Made by a program: the position numbers and the translations under genes. DNA of 64,000 nt from Bifidobacterium pullorum subsp. saeculare. GTDB taxonomy: Bacteria > Actinomycetota > Actinomycetes > Actinomycetales > Bifidobacteriaceae. Shown piece after piece: positions 27,035 to 36,410 of this stretch. Each line of letters begins with the position of its first letter. Position 1 is the stretch's first letter. Location of the stretch: positions 62,001-126,000 of the forward strand of contig NZ_JACLYU010000002.1 of the NCBI RefSeq assembly GCF_016899725.1, in the 5' to 3' direction. Below the pieces are notes generated by a model, which did no database searches, was not told where the DNA came from, and was given only the letters and a program-made list of their open reading frames with translations.

Positions 27035-27337
27035 TTATACGGAAAAAAGAGCAACCGCCAGGAGGGGTCCCGACAGCCAACCTTGGAATGCTTTCACTAC
27101 CAGCAGCCGAGCATCGTAGGGATGTGTTCCCAACTCGACAGCCGGCACTGCCAGCAGATCATGACCGAACAGATACTCGCTGACCAAGCCTGCCACGAAC
27201 GAAATATCAGGGAACTCATAGAGTAGTGCATGCACGCAGCAGGCACATGATACTGCTTGCCCCCGGTAAAGCAAGTGAAGCGTTGTACGAGCAAATCGAA
27301 TCATGACTATGACATGAACGGTAGGGATGGACGGCAC
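27035..27337 (-). CDS. Doubtful small open frame in an AT-rich stretch
   Basis: A 100-codon frame with no ribosome site and no recognised motif; the end (LVVKAFQGWLSGPLLAVALFSV) is hydrophobic. It is the only sizeable frame in 27016-27640, a 625-base stretch otherwise without genes. It could be the remnant of a gene or chance. The rest of the stretch (27420-27630) is visibly AT-rich and probably holds the promoter of the secreted-protein gene that follows; I see no repeats or RNA motifs in it. Confidence 0.15.
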   Translation of the reverse strand: MPSIPTVHVIVMIRFARTTLHLLYRGQAVSCACCVHALLYEFPDISFVAGLVSEYLFGHDLLAVPAVELGTHPYDARLLVVKAFQGWLSGPLLAVALFSV

Positions 27338-27640
27338 ATGGAACTTCTCGACGGGGTCTTTTCCATACAGATAGAGAGCATCTGCGCCAGCTTCGTCTGC
27401 GAATTACCATGCGAATGCGTCTGCTGATTTGCTGAAAACTACGTAGTCAATATGGTTGAGTTATCAGTTTATGCTTTGTTTGTAATTCATGTATCAAATG
27501 ATGAGTGTCGTTAACGTGATGACTTCATACTAAGCGATGAAGGGTACTGATGATGCTCGACACAAAGTTCCTTTTGGAACCGTGCTCATCGGAAACGATG
27601 AATTGAAAACGATATATCTCACCTCAACCCGGAGGAAGCG

Positions 27641-27955
27641 ATGAAGATTCTTTCGAGATTAACGCATAGTGTAATTGCTGGAGTTACTGCAGCAGTTACT
27701 GTAGCAGCGATAGCGGTTCCCTCTGCTTATGCTGCCGATTACTAGACTAGCGTATTTGTAAGCGAAAACTATGATTATTCTTCCGCTGAAGCGATAAGCT
27801 ACCGAACTGTGGCAGTATGGGCGGAAGCTGTTCAGGATTACTCCATCCGCGATTATAAAGTCGCAGGACCTGGCAGCTCTTGTTTTGCTGAAGCATTCGG
27901 CTCCTCGGCATATTGGGGAGTTGGTGTTGATTACGCTAAGGCTGGCCGCCTATAA
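27641..27955 (+). pseudogene. Small secreted protein interrupted by an in-frame amber codon
   Basis: A near-perfect ribosome site GGAGGAAGCG precedes ATG 27641. The first 34 codons encode a Sec signal peptide (MKILSRLTH, then AAVTVAAIAVPSAYA, cleavage after AYA). A TAG at 27743-27745 stops it two residues after the cleavage region (AADY). The same frame stays open for another 69 codons to TAA at 27953-27955, with sensible content such as VAVWAEAVQDYSIRDY and GPGSSCFAEAFGSSAYWGVG. Together it would be a ~104-aa secreted protein of bacteriocin-like size. Codon usage is AT-rich compared with the core genes. It is probably a nonsense-inactivated gene. Confidence 0.7.
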
Positions 27956-28035
27956 CAATTGCTGATTTACAGTGTCGGCAGAAGCATTGTTAATTTCTGC
28001 CGGCACCGTACCAAATAATACAAAGGGGTATGTCG

Positions 28036-28746
28036 ATGAAACGGGGATTTGCCGCTGTGCTGGCATTGACGGTCGCGATTGTGTTGTGTTCGTGCGGCGG
28101 GGAACAACAATCGGCGCAGAGTGAACCAATCCCGTCTGCCGCGGAGAATGGGCAGAAACTTGCCGGTTCGATGGATGAGTACATCGATCAGGTATTGTCC
28201 TGGGACAGCACCACAGACAGGGAACGCACTGTGTTGGAACGTGCCAAACGGGATGGCAAGCTGTCGATATCCGATTACGAACAGGCATGGTCTGATTTCA
28301 AATCCTGCATGGTTGACCGTGGATACCCGCCATTCGAATTGGTCAGCTATAATGGCATCTACGCCATGCCTGCATTGAAGTTCACCGGCACGGAAAATGA
28401 ATGGGAGAAATACAAGAAGGATTACGATTCCTGCTATGGTCAGATTACCGCAATCGTCAGCATATACACCATGCAGGTGGCCAATCCGAACCTGTATACG
28501 GATATGGTTGAAGCGGTGGCCGACTGTCTGCGCCGTGAGAAGGTGGTGCCTGCGGACTACACGGCCGATGATCTGCGCCGAGAATCCGGCAGCGATCAGG
28601 GCTCAGGCGAGGATCCGTACGAATACTTCGACCGAACCGATCCGGTATTCCGCGGATGCAAGGTGGCAAACGGCTGGACTACGGCATACGCGAACGACGA
28701 GCGTGTGGACCTGTGGCATGGTACCGGCGGGAACGACAATGAGTGA
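28036..28746 (+). CDS. Putative lipoprotein of unknown function
   Basis: A 236-aa lipoprotein. MKRGFAAVLALTVAIVLCSCGG gives a short signal peptide with lipobox LCSC, so the protein is expected on the outer face of the membrane. The mature part has paired cysteines in SDFKSCMVDRGYPPFELV, KKDYDSCYGQITAIV, VADCLRREKV and FRGCKVANG. ATG 28036 is preferred because AAGGGG lies seven bases upstream; ATG 28030 is too close to it. It follows the interrupted secreted-protein gene by 80 bases and is followed by an IS30-end remnant. Lipoproteins with this cysteine layout often accompany small secreted peptides in actinobacteria; a linked role is inference. Confidence 0.75.
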   Translation: MKRGFAAVLALTVAIVLCSCGGEQQSAQSEPIPSAAENGQKLAGSMDEYIDQVLSWDSTTDRERTVLERAKRDGKLSISDYEQAWSDFKSCMVDRGYPPFELVSYNGIYAMPALKFTGTENEWEKYKKDYDSCYGQITAIVSIYTMQVANPNLYTDMVEAVADCLRREKVVPADYTADDLRRESGSDQGSGEDPYEYFDRTDPVFRGCKVANGWTTAYANDERVDLWHGTGGNDNE

Positions 28747-28764
28747 ACCCGTATTTCAACGCGA

Positions 28765-28825
28765 GTGCAACACCTGCCTGGGGTTGGGAGTGTGAGGCTT
28801 CCATCCCCAGGGAAAGGTGTTGCAC
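28765..28825. mobile_element. IS30-type end remnant
   Basis: A 61-bp segment bounded by GTGCAACACCT and its inverse AGGTGTTGCAC. It matches 29 of the first 32 positions of the segment at 61186-61132 (read on the minus strand), which lies directly in front of an IS30-type transposase start. No transposase sequence follows here, so it is a solo end or decayed footprint. It lies between the lipoprotein stop and the UPF0182 stop. Confidence 0.65.
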
Positions 28826-28873
28826 CGCTGTTGTCATTTCCCATCAGCCGACTGTGCCAGCCGATCGCACCAA

Positions 28874-31800
28874 TTACTTATCGAGTTCAACGGCCTTGTT
28901 GAGGGCGTCCTCGAGACGCTGCTGGGCCTCGCCGTAGGCGGACCAGTCGCCGTCCTTCATCGCCTGCTGGCTGTCCTTCATGGCCTGGGCCGCGTCGGAC
29001 AGCGCCTGCTTCAGCTCCCCGGAGGCGGCGGTGCCGGAACCGGTGGACGGGGCGGTCTGGGCGTCGGTCTTGCCGCCGCTGCCCTTGTCCGCGTCCGCGC
29101 CGCCCGAGGTTCCGGACTGCCCGGACTGGCCGGAGGACCCGGCGGGCGGCGTGGTGTCGCCCGAGGCGTTCTCGGCGTCGCCTGCGGCGGCGCCGGAGTC
29201 GCCGCCGAACACCTGGTCGAGGGCCTCGTCGAGCGTGTCCGCGAAGCCGACCTGGTCGCCGAAGGCCACGAGCACCTTCTTGAGCAGCGGGAACGACGTG
29301 GAGCCCGAGGACTTCACATACACCGGCTGCACGTACACCAGGCCGCCGCCCAGCGGCAGGGTGAGCAGGTTGCCGCGCACCACGTTCGTGGAGCCGGACT
29401 GCAGTAGGTTGAGTTCCTTGGACACGTCGGCGTTCGCGTTGAAGTTGTTCTGCGCCTGGCCCGGACCCGGCACGTTGGAATCCTTCGGCAGCTCCTGCAG
29501 GCGGATCGTGCCGTAATTCGGCCCGATCTCGCCCTTGGTGGAGCCGGCGTCCGAGTCCACCGAAAGGAAGCCGGTGAGGATCTCACGCGTGGAGGAGCCG
29601 GCGGGGATGTACGAGGAGGTCAGCGAGAACACCGGCTTCTTGGTGCCGCCGGTCTGCAGCGTCAGATAGTAGGGCGGCTGGAGGATGTCCTGCTGCTGCG
29701 CCTGCTGGCTCTCGGTGGGGTCGACCGGCGTCTGCCAGAAGTCCTCGCCCGAGTAGTACTGCGAGGCGGAGGTCACATGGTACTTGGCGAGCAGCTCGCG
29801 CTGCACCTTGAACAGGTTCTCCGGGTAGCGCATATGGCTCATGAGGTCGCCGCTGATCTCCGACAGCTGGTGGTACTGGCCGGGGAAGATCTGCTCCCAC
29901 GCCTTGATCACCGGGTCGTTCTGGTCCCACACGTACAGGTCCACGGAACCGTCGTAGGCGTCCACCGTGGCCTTGACGGAGTTGCGGATGTAGTTGGCCT
30001 GCTGGCGGCCCAGGCCCTGCACGGTCTGGGAGGTGACGGTGGTGGAGTCCTCGGTGGCCTGGCCGAGCTCGGTCATCTGCGAGTACGGGTAGGCATCGGA
30101 GGTGGTGTAGCCGTCCACGATCCACTTGACACGCCCGTCCACGACGGCCGGGTACACGCGGCCGTCCAGCGTCAGGTACGGCGCGACCTTGGCCACGCGC
30201 TCGCGCGGGGAGCGGTCGTAGAGGATCTGCGAGTCGGAGGTCACGCGGTCGGAGAACAGGATCTGGTCGGACCCGAAGCGGATCGCGTACAGCAGGCGGG
30301 AGAACAGGTTGCCCACGGACGGGCCGCCGTCGCCCTTGAACGTGGTCAGGGCGCCCTCGGAGCCGGTCGGATAGTCGAACTCCCACGGGTCGGTGCCCTC
30401 GGGCGCGCCCACGATCGAGTATTCGGTCATCTTCGGGGAGAAATAGATGCGCGGCTCGTACTTCTGCTCCTCGGTGAGCTTGCCCTGCGTGGGGATGCCG
30501 TATTCGAAGAACTCCGGCTGGCCGTCGGCGGTCACCTTGTTGCCGTAGGCGGCCACCACGCCGTAGCCGTGCGTGTACACGGTGTGGTCGTTGACCCAGT
30601 TGCGGTTGTCATTGCCGGCCAGGTCGAGCTCGCGCGCGGCGATCACGGTGTCCTGGCTCACCCCGTCGATCTCGTACTTGTCGACGGCCAGCGAATCGGC
30701 GAAGGTGTAGTACTGCTTGGACTGCTGGAGCTGCTTGAACGTCGGGGAGACGACGTTCGGGTCGAGCAGGCGGATCTGCGCGGTGGTCTCGGCCTCGCCG
30801 GCCAGCGCCCCGGATTCGCCTTCGGTGGAGGCCTCGTACTTCTCGGTCGTGAGCTTGTCCAGACCGTAGGCAGCGCGCGTGGCGTCGATGTTGCGCTGGA
30901 TGTACGTGGACTCCATCTCCTGCGCGTTCGGATTGACGCGGAAGCGCTGCAGCAGCATCGGCCAGACGACGGTGAGCACCAGGCCCACGACCACCACGGC
31001 GGCGATCGCCACCACCGGGGTGCGCCACGCCTTGAGCGCGGCGGAGGCGCGCACGCCGATGGAGGCGGGGCCTTCGAGCGCGTGCGAGGTCATGAGCCAC
31101 ACGCCGAGCACCACGCCGAGCAGCGCCACCAGCGCGGCCATGACGAAGGTGACGGGGATCGTGGCGTGCACGGTGGTGTAGGTGGCGCCGGTGATGCGTT
31201 CGCCGGTCTGCGTCAGATGGGCGAACACGCCGAGGACCATCTGCGCGGCGAACGCGAACATGTTGAGCATGAGCCAGACGGCCACCTGGCGGCGGGCGCG
31301 CTTGGTGACCGCTAGGATGCCGTGACCGTGGGTCGGCATCGTCACGCGGACGCCGCCCATCATCACATGCGTGGCCACGGAGAAGATGATGCCCATGAGC
31401 AGCATCATCGACACGGCGCTCATCACTAGGCGCAGGCCGGGCAGCACGAACACGTAGAAGCCGTTGTCCAGGCCGAACTGGGGGTCCTTGGTGCCGAAGG
31501 ACTGCGCGTGGAACATGAGCAGGATCTCGGACCAGTTGGCGTTGAACTGGGAGCCGAACAGCGCGCCGACGACGAGGGAGACGATGGCGGCAATGGCGCG
31601 CGCATGCCTCGAGCTGACGGATTTGCCGACCTCGACGACGTCCCCGTCGACACGCACGGTGGAGCCGTCGGCCGCGTCGGGGCGTGCGCGGATCGCCAGC
31701 CACGCGGCCAGGAAGCCGGTGAACGCGACGAGCAGCGCGTAGGCGACCCACACGCCGACCTTGACCCCCAGCTGCGTCCAGACGACGGACTGGAAGCCGA

Positions 31801-32167
31801 GCTGGCCGTACCACATGAGGTCGGTGGCGAAGCGGGCGAGGCCGAAGAACAGGGCGACGAGCACGACCAGCGCCACGACGACGCCGATGAGCACCTTGGC
31901 GCCGCGACCGGTGGAAGGGCGGTGAGGCCGCTGCGGCTGGCGAGTGATGCGGGGCATGCCGGGTCCGCCGAAGGGCGGGACGCCGCCGAAGGGGATCCCC
32001 GCGCCGTTGCCGCCGGCGCGGGGAGCGTCGCCGTCGGTCTCGACGTCGAGGATGACGGGGTCGCCGTCGGCCTTGCCGCCGGCGCCGTTGCCCCGGTTGG
32101 GATGGGGGCGACGCGGGTCGTCATCGTCGCCGAACATCATCGGTCCGAAGATATCGAAGAAAGACAT
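28874..32167 (-). CDS. UPF0182 family large membrane protein
   Basis: A 1097-aa protein of the actinobacterial UPF0182/COG1615 family. After a ~90-residue G/P-rich cytoplasmic N-terminus come seven membrane helices (AKVLIGVVVALVVLVALFFGL to the segment near VVAIAAVVVVGLVLTVVWPM). A large extracytoplasmic domain of about 600 residues follows, with conserved stretches YIQRNIDATRAAYGLD, TVYTHGYGVVAAYGN, YFSPKMTEYSIVGAP, RLLYAIRFGSDQILFS and QGLGRQQANYIRNSVKATVDAYDG. The C-terminus is a low-complexity G/S/D linker and a short helical end. Function unknown. It is divergent from the GH3 gene. Confidence 0.93.
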   Translation of the reverse strand: MSFFDIFGPMMFGDDDDPRRPHPNRGNGAGGKADGDPVILDVETDGDAPRAGGNGAGIPFGGVPPFGGPGMPRITRQPQRPHRPSTGRGAKVLIGVVVALVVLVALFFGLARFATDLMWYGQLGFQSVVWTQLGVKVGVWVAYALLVAFTGFLAAWLAIRARPDAADGSTVRVDGDVVEVGKSVSSRHARAIAAIVSLVVGALFGSQFNANWSEILLMFHAQSFGTKDPQFGLDNGFYVFVLPGLRLVMSAVSMMLLMGIIFSVATHVMMGGVRVTMPTHGHGILAVTKRARRQVAVWLMLNMFAFAAQMVLGVFAHLTQTGERITGATYTTVHATIPVTFVMAALVALLGVVLGVWLMTSHALEGPASIGVRASAALKAWRTPVVAIAAVVVVGLVLTVVWPMLLQRFRVNPNAQEMESTYIQRNIDATRAAYGLDKLTTEKYEASTEGESGALAGEAETTAQIRLLDPNVVSPTFKQLQQSKQYYTFADSLAVDKYEIDGVSQDTVIAARELDLAGNDNRNWVNDHTVYTHGYGVVAAYGNKVTADGQPEFFEYGIPTQGKLTEEQKYEPRIYFSPKMTEYSIVGAPEGTDPWEFDYPTGSEGALTTFKGDGGPSVGNLFSRLLYAIRFGSDQILFSDRVTSDSQILYDRSPRERVAKVAPYLTLDGRVYPAVVDGRVKWIVDGYTTSDAYPYSQMTELGQATEDSTTVTSQTVQGLGRQQANYIRNSVKATVDAYDGSVDLYVWDQNDPVIKAWEQIFPGQYHQLSEISGDLMSHMRYPENLFKVQRELLAKYHVTSASQYYSGEDFWQTPVDPTESQQAQQQDILQPPYYLTLQTGGTKKPVFSLTSSYIPAGSSTREILTGFLSVDSDAGSTKGEIGPNYGTIRLQELPKDSNVPGPGQAQNNFNANADVSKELNLLQSGSTNVVRGNLLTLPLGGGLVYVQPVYVKSSGSTSFPLLKKVLVAFGDQVGFADTLDEALDQVFGGDSGAAAGDAENASGDTTPPAGSSGQSGQSGTSGGADADKGSGGKTDAQTAPSTGSGTAASGELKQALSDAAQAMKDSQQAMKDGDWSAYGEAQQRLEDALNKAVELDK

Positions 32168-32260
32168 GGAGCCAGCCTATCGAATGGCCGGGAACGCCCG
32201 TTATGCCGGGGGCGGACGGGGCTGGCGCCGGGCCGGCGCGGCGGTTGGTAGGCTGGGGCC

Positions 32261-33535
32261 ATGAGCAGCAGGAAGGTCCATGCGGCGCGCCATGGCCGCG
32301 CCGTGGGCGTCGTCGCCGGCATCGTCACGTTCATCGTCGTGTTCGCCCTCTCGTTCGCCCTGACCGGGCTGGTGGCCCGGGGTCCGCGGCCCGCCTCCCC
32401 CGACCCGGCCGCCACGGCGCAGGACAAGCCGGCCCGCCAAAAGCAGGACGGCGCCGGCGATGAGGACCGGCAGGCCGAGCCCCAGCGGGACGACTCCCCC
32501 GAGGGCAAGGCGAAGCGCGCCGTCGAGGCGATGACGATGGACGAGCGCGTCGGCCAGCTGGTGATGGCGCCGCTGTACGCCGGCACCGACCCGTCGGCGC
32601 TCCGCGCGCTCGTCCAGGACCGCCATGTCGGCTCCGTGCTCATCATCGGCAACTGGAACAACGGCGTCGCCGGCGTCAAAGCCGCGACCGACGCGCTGCA
32701 GTCCTACGCGCCGGCAGGCAGCCAGTTGCTCATGACCACCGACCAGGAGGGCGGGCAGGTCCAGCACCTCAGGGGGGCCGGATTCGACCGCATGCCCAGC
32801 GCCGTCGAACAGGGGCGGATGGGCACGGACCAGCTGCGCGCCTCGGCGGCCGCTTGGGGCGGCCAGCTCAAGTCCGCCGGCATCAACGTGGACCTGGCGC
32901 CGGTGGCGGGCACTGTGCAGGTGGCCCGCGCCTCGAACGCGCCCATCGGCGCGCTCGACCGTGACTTCGGATTGGATGCGGCGGGCAACGCCGCCCACGC
33001 CTCCGCGTTCGTCGAGGGCATGCGAGACGCGGGCGTGGAGACCTCGGTCAAGCATTACCCCGGTCTCGGCGCGGTCACCGGCAACACGGATTTCACCGCC
33101 GAGGGGATCACCGACACGACCACCACGCTCGACGGCGCCGAAATCGGTGCGTTCCACCAAGTCATCAGGGACGCCCAGCCGGCGATGGTGATGATGGCGC
33201 TGGCCACCTACCAGGCCATCGACCCCTCCGCGCCGGCGGCGTTCTCGTCGGCGATCATCGACGGCGAGCTGCGCGGCCGGCAGGGCTATCAGGGCGTCGT
33301 CACCTCGGATTCGCTGTCCGCGGCGGCGGTGAGCGCCATCCCCTCCGACCAGCTGGGCGTGCGCTTGGTGGACGCGGGCGGTGACTTAGCCTGCGTGGGC
33401 GAGCTGGACCTGGTGGCGCCGATCCTCGACGGGCTCAACGCCCGCGCCGCCTCCGACGCCGCGTTCGCGGCCAAAGTCACCCGCTCCGCCGAACGTGTGA
33501 TGACCCTCAAGTTCAGGATGGGACTGGCGGGCTGA
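32261..33535 (+). CDS. Glycoside hydrolase family 3 protein (beta-N-acetylhexosaminidase-like, membrane-anchored)
   Basis: A 424-aa extracellular GH3 enzyme with one N-terminal membrane anchor (VGVVAGIVTFIVVFALSFALTGLVA) and a charged linker to about residue 85. The barrel has DERVGQLVMAPLY, QLLMTTDQEGGQVQHLR, INVDLAPVAGTV, SVKHYPGLGAVTGNTDF and the nucleophile region VVTSDSLS. NagZ-type enzymes use an Asp-His dyad in KHFPGHGxxxxDTH; here the equivalent reads NTDF, so the dyad His is not obvious and activity may differ. Likely acts on cell-wall sugars such as N-acetylglucosamine. Length fits a single-domain GH3. Confidence 0.85.
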   Translation: MSSRKVHAARHGRAVGVVAGIVTFIVVFALSFALTGLVARGPRPASPDPAATAQDKPARQKQDGAGDEDRQAEPQRDDSPEGKAKRAVEAMTMDERVGQLVMAPLYAGTDPSALRALVQDRHVGSVLIIGNWNNGVAGVKAATDALQSYAPAGSQLLMTTDQEGGQVQHLRGAGFDRMPSAVEQGRMGTDQLRASAAAWGGQLKSAGINVDLAPVAGTVQVARASNAPIGALDRDFGLDAAGNAAHASAFVEGMRDAGVETSVKHYPGLGAVTGNTDFTAEGITDTTTTLDGAEIGAFHQVIRDAQPAMVMMALATYQAIDPSAPAAFSSAIIDGELRGRQGYQGVVTSDSLSAAAVSAIPSDQLGVRLVDAGGDLACVGELDLVAPILDGLNARAASDAAFAAKVTRSAERVMTLKFRMGLAG

Positions 33536-33553
33536 GCCCCGGCCCGGGAGCCT

Positions 33554-33577
33554 GCGCGCGGGACTACGCCCGCGCGC
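33554..33577. terminator. GC-rich hairpin between convergent genes
   Basis: GCGCGCGGG (33554-33562) pairs with CCCGCGCGC (33569-33577) around a 6-base loop. It lies exactly between the GH3 stop and the nadD stop, and could stop transcription from both sides. There is no U tract, so the call rests on position and stem strength. Confidence 0.5.
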
Positions 33578-34312
33578 TCACCTGCGGTACAGGCCGTGCT
33601 TGCCGATGTACTGGACCACGCCGTCGGGCACCAGGTACCACACCGGCTCGTCGTTGCGGGCCCGCCGACGCACGTCCGTCGAGGAGATCGCCAGGGCGGG
33701 GATCTCCAGCGTGTCCACCTTGCCCTCGGGCAGGCTCACGCCCTCCGGGGAGGTATAGCCGGGGCGGGTGACGGCCACGAAGTGGGCGAGGTCCCACATG
33801 AGCTCGGCGTCCTTCCACTGCATGATCTCCGCCACGGCGTCGGCGCCGGTGATGAAGTAGAGGTCGGCGTCGGGGTGCTCGGCGCGCAGGTCGCGCAGCG
33901 TGTCGATGGTGTAGGTGACGCCGGGGCGGTCGATGTCCACGCGCGAGACGGTGAACTTGGGGTTGGAGGCGGTGGCGATGACAGTCATGAGGTAGCGGTC
34001 CTCCGCGTTGGTGACCTGCTTGTCGAGCTTGAACACCGGCCGTCCGGTAGGCACGAACACCACCTCGTCGAGGTCATACACCCACGCCACCTCGCTGGCC
34101 GCCACCAGGTGGCCGTTGTGGATGGGGTCGAAGGTGCCGCCCATGATGCCGATGCGCGGATGCTCATGCCAGTTGCCGCGTGCGGAACGGCGGGCGTGCC
34201 GGCCCGCCGCGGTGACGGCGGTGGCCGCCCCGGCCTCGATGCTCAGGTCGGACATGCGCCTGGTGTCGGTCGGCACCGGTGCGCCGGCGGGCGCCGTCCC
34301 GTCCACGCTCAT
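33578..34312 (-). CDS. nadD: Nicotinate-nucleotide adenylyltransferase
   Basis: A 244-aa nucleotidyltransferase forming deamido-NAD from nicotinate mononucleotide and ATP. The catalytic loop is [20 protein letters not shown] at about residues 54-73, and the C-terminal [15 protein letters not shown] is the (I)SSTxxR motif of the family. About 50 N-terminal residues precede the domain, longer than in most NadD proteins; the start at 34312 is kept because it overlaps the upstream stop as ATGA, though the ATG at 34255 is possible. It is the last gene of a proA - unknown - nadD set. Confidence 0.93.
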   Translation of the reverse strand: MSVDGTAPAGAPVPTDTRRMSDLSIEAGAATAVTAAGRHARRSARGNWHEHPRIGIMGGTFDPIHNGHLVAASEVAWVYDLDEVVFVPTGRPVFKLDKQVTNAEDRYLMTVIATASNPKFTVSRVDIDRPGVTYTIDTLRDLRAEHPDADLYFITGADAVAEIMQWKDAELMWDLAHFVAVTRPGYTSPEGVSLPEGKVDTLEIPALAISSTDVRRRARNDEPVWYLVPDGVVQYIGKHGLYRR

Positions 34313-34962
34313 CGCCGCGCGCCGTCCTTGCCGCCGTCCTGGCGCCCGGCCTCGGCGGCGGCCTCGTGGTCCTCCTGCTCGGTCTCGCGTTCGATCTGGT
34401 CGGCGGTGGGGTTGACGTCACCGTCCGGGTCGATGCGGCCCATGTCCTCGTCCCATTCCTCCTGCACCACGCGGCGGATCTCCGCGAAGGTGGGCAGCGG
34501 GAAGCCAGGCTGGTAGAGGCCGCGCACCTCGGCCACGCGCTCGGTGATGCGGATGAGCGTGTCGGTCATGCCGTCCACGTCGCCTTCGCGTTCCATCTGG
34601 GAGAAGCGGCGAATGTACTGCTCCATCAGCGCCATGTGCTCGCGCACCACCTTGAGCTGGTCGTCGCCCAGGTCCACGACCTCCTTGGAGTCGGCGTCGG
34701 GCCAGCCGATGAGCACGGCGTCGGCGTATTCGAGCGAGGCGCGCTGGGAGGCGGAGGCGATGCCGTCCTCGATCTGCACGAGGAACACGTAACGCACGAT
34801 GCTCAGGCGTTCGGCCGCGAGCTTGAGCCCGGTGCGAGGGTCGTCGAGGTCGAGGTCGGGGCGCAGCTGCGTGATGTCGGTGACGGTCTCCATGCCGGGC
34901 AGCACCGGCGCCTGTCCGCCGTTTGCGCCGGCGGTCTGCTCCTTCGTGTCGTTCGCGCTCAT
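34309..34962 (-). CDS. Conserved hypothetical between proA and nadD
   Basis: A 217-aa acidic soluble protein without membrane segments. The middle is helical ([37 protein letters not shown], then [21 protein letters not shown]), and both ends are charged and disordered. I recognise no family motif beyond its constant place between proA and nadD in bifidobacteria, which is from memory. It overlaps both neighbours by four bases (ATGA on each side), so its amount should be tied to theirs. Confidence 0.7.
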   Translation of the reverse strand: MSANDTKEQTAGANGGQAPVLPGMETVTDITQLRPDLDLDDPRTGLKLAAERLSIVRYVFLVQIEDGIASASQRASLEYADAVLIGWPDADSKEVVDLGDDQLKVVREHMALMEQYIRRFSQMEREGDVDGMTDTLIRITERVAEVRGLYQPGFPLPTFAEIRRVVQEEWDEDMGRIDPDGDVNPTADQIERETEQEDHEAAAEAGRQDGGKDGARR

Positions 34963-36275
34963 CGTCTCACCTGCCCGTTGCCGTAGCCGATCCATTTCGT
35001 GGTGGTCATCTCCGTCAGTCCCATCGGTCCGCGCGCGTGCATCTTCTGCGTGGAGATGCCCAGCTCGGCGCCGAAGCCGAACACGCCGCCGTCGGTGAAG
35101 CGCGTGGAGGCGTTGACCATAACGACGGCGGAGTCGATGCGCGCGGTGAACTCCTCCACCGCACGGTAGTCCTCGGTGACGATGGATTCGGTGTGGCCGG
35201 TGGAGTGCGCGTTGATGTGCGCGATGGCCTCGTCGAGCGAGTCGACCACCTTGACGCCAATCTGCAGCGCCAGGTATTCGGTGTCCCAGTCCCCGTCGGT
35301 GGCGTGCGCCAGGCCGGCCTTGCCGGGATGGTCGAGCCGCGGGTCGGCGTGGCCGGGCAGCGCGGCGTCGATGATGGCGTACGCACGATCGTCGGCGTGG
35401 ATGGTCACGCCGTGTTCGAACAGCGCGGCCGCCACCTGCGGCAGGAAGGAGCCGGCCACGTCGCGGTGGACGAGCAGCTTCTCGGCGGCATTGCACACGC
35501 CGACGCGCTGGGTCTTCGCGTTGAGCACGATCGGCACGGCCTTCGCCGGGTCGCCGGCGCGGTCCATGTACAGGTGCACGTTGCCGGCGCCGGTTTCGAT
35601 GACCGGCACCTTGGAGTTGGCGACGACGGCCTGGATGAGGCCGCGGCCGCCGCGGGGCACGAGCACGTCGATATGGCCGCGCGCCTCCATCATCGCGGTG
35701 GCGCCGTCGCGGCCGAAATCGTCCACGGTGGCGATAAGCGCGGGGTCGAGGCCCCGCTCCCCCAGCACACCGCCGATGACCCCAAGCGTGGCCGCGTTGG
35801 TGCGCTCGGCCGCGTGGCCGCCCCTGAGGATGGCGGCGTTGCCGGATTTGAGGCACAGGCTGGCAACGTCGACGGTGACGTTGGGCCGCGCCTCGTAGAT
35901 CATGCCGATCACGCCGAGCGGCACGCGCACCTGCCGCAGCTTGAGTCCGTTGGACAGGGTGCTGCCGCGCACCACCTCGCCGATGGGGTCGGGCAGCGTG
36001 GCGACGTGGCGCACGCCGTCCGCGCTGGCGCGCACGCGCGCGGCGTCGAAGAGGAGACGGTCGAGCTTGCCTTCGTCCATGCCGGCGGCGCGGGCGGCCT
36101 CCATGTCGGCGGCGTTGGCGGCCGCGATGCGCTCGGCGTGCTCGCACAGCGCGTCGGCGATGGCTTCCAGCAGCGTGTCCTTGCGTTCGGCCGGGGCCTG
36201 GGCGAGCGCCTGTTGCGCGGCCGCGGCGGCGTCGGCGCGGGCGCACACCGCCTCGAGAATCTCAGGGAACTCCAT
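34959..36275 (-). CDS. proA: Glutamate-5-semialdehyde dehydrogenase (gamma-glutamyl phosphate reductase)
   Basis: A 438-aa NADPH-dependent enzyme of proline synthesis reducing glutamyl-5-phosphate to the semialdehyde. Family marks: [61 protein letters not shown], the catalytic cysteine in [16 protein letters not shown] at about residue 261, and [22 protein letters not shown] 36275 is the first methionine of the conserved region ([10 protein letters not shown]). It is divergent from thrC with a 135-base gap. proB is not in the window. Confidence 0.95.
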   Translation of the reverse strand: MEFPEILEAVCARADAAAAAQQALAQAPAERKDTLLEAIADALCEHAERIAAANAADMEAARAAGMDEGKLDRLLFDAARVRASADGVRHVATLPDPIGEVVRGSTLSNGLKLRQVRVPLGVIGMIYEARPNVTVDVASLCLKSGNAAILRGGHAAERTNAATLGVIGGVLGERGLDPALIATVDDFGRDGATAMMEARGHIDVLVPRGGRGLIQAVVANSKVPVIETGAGNVHLYMDRAGDPAKAVPIVLNAKTQRVGVCNAAEKLLVHRDVAGSFLPQVAAALFEHGVTIHADDRAYAIIDAALPGHADPRLDHPGKAGLAHATDGDWDTEYLALQIGVKVVDSLDEAIAHINAHSTGHTESIVTEDYRAVEEFTARIDSAVVMVNASTRFTDGGVFGFGAELGISTQKMHARGPMGLTEMTTTKWIGYGNGQVRR

Positions 36276-36410
36276 GTGCCCAAGCCTACCGCAGCAGGGG
36301 GCCGCCGCCGTGCCGTTCCCGGGATGCGGAAGCGGGCGGGGCCGCCGGGTGGCGCGGCGGGTAGGATGGTGCCCCGTATCGTGCCGCTCACCCGACCGTA
36401 AGGACCCATC

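Noticed and set aside
27035-27337. Real small membrane protein gene
   Set aside because: No ribosome site, no codon bias like its neighbours, no motif; kept only as a low-confidence feature.
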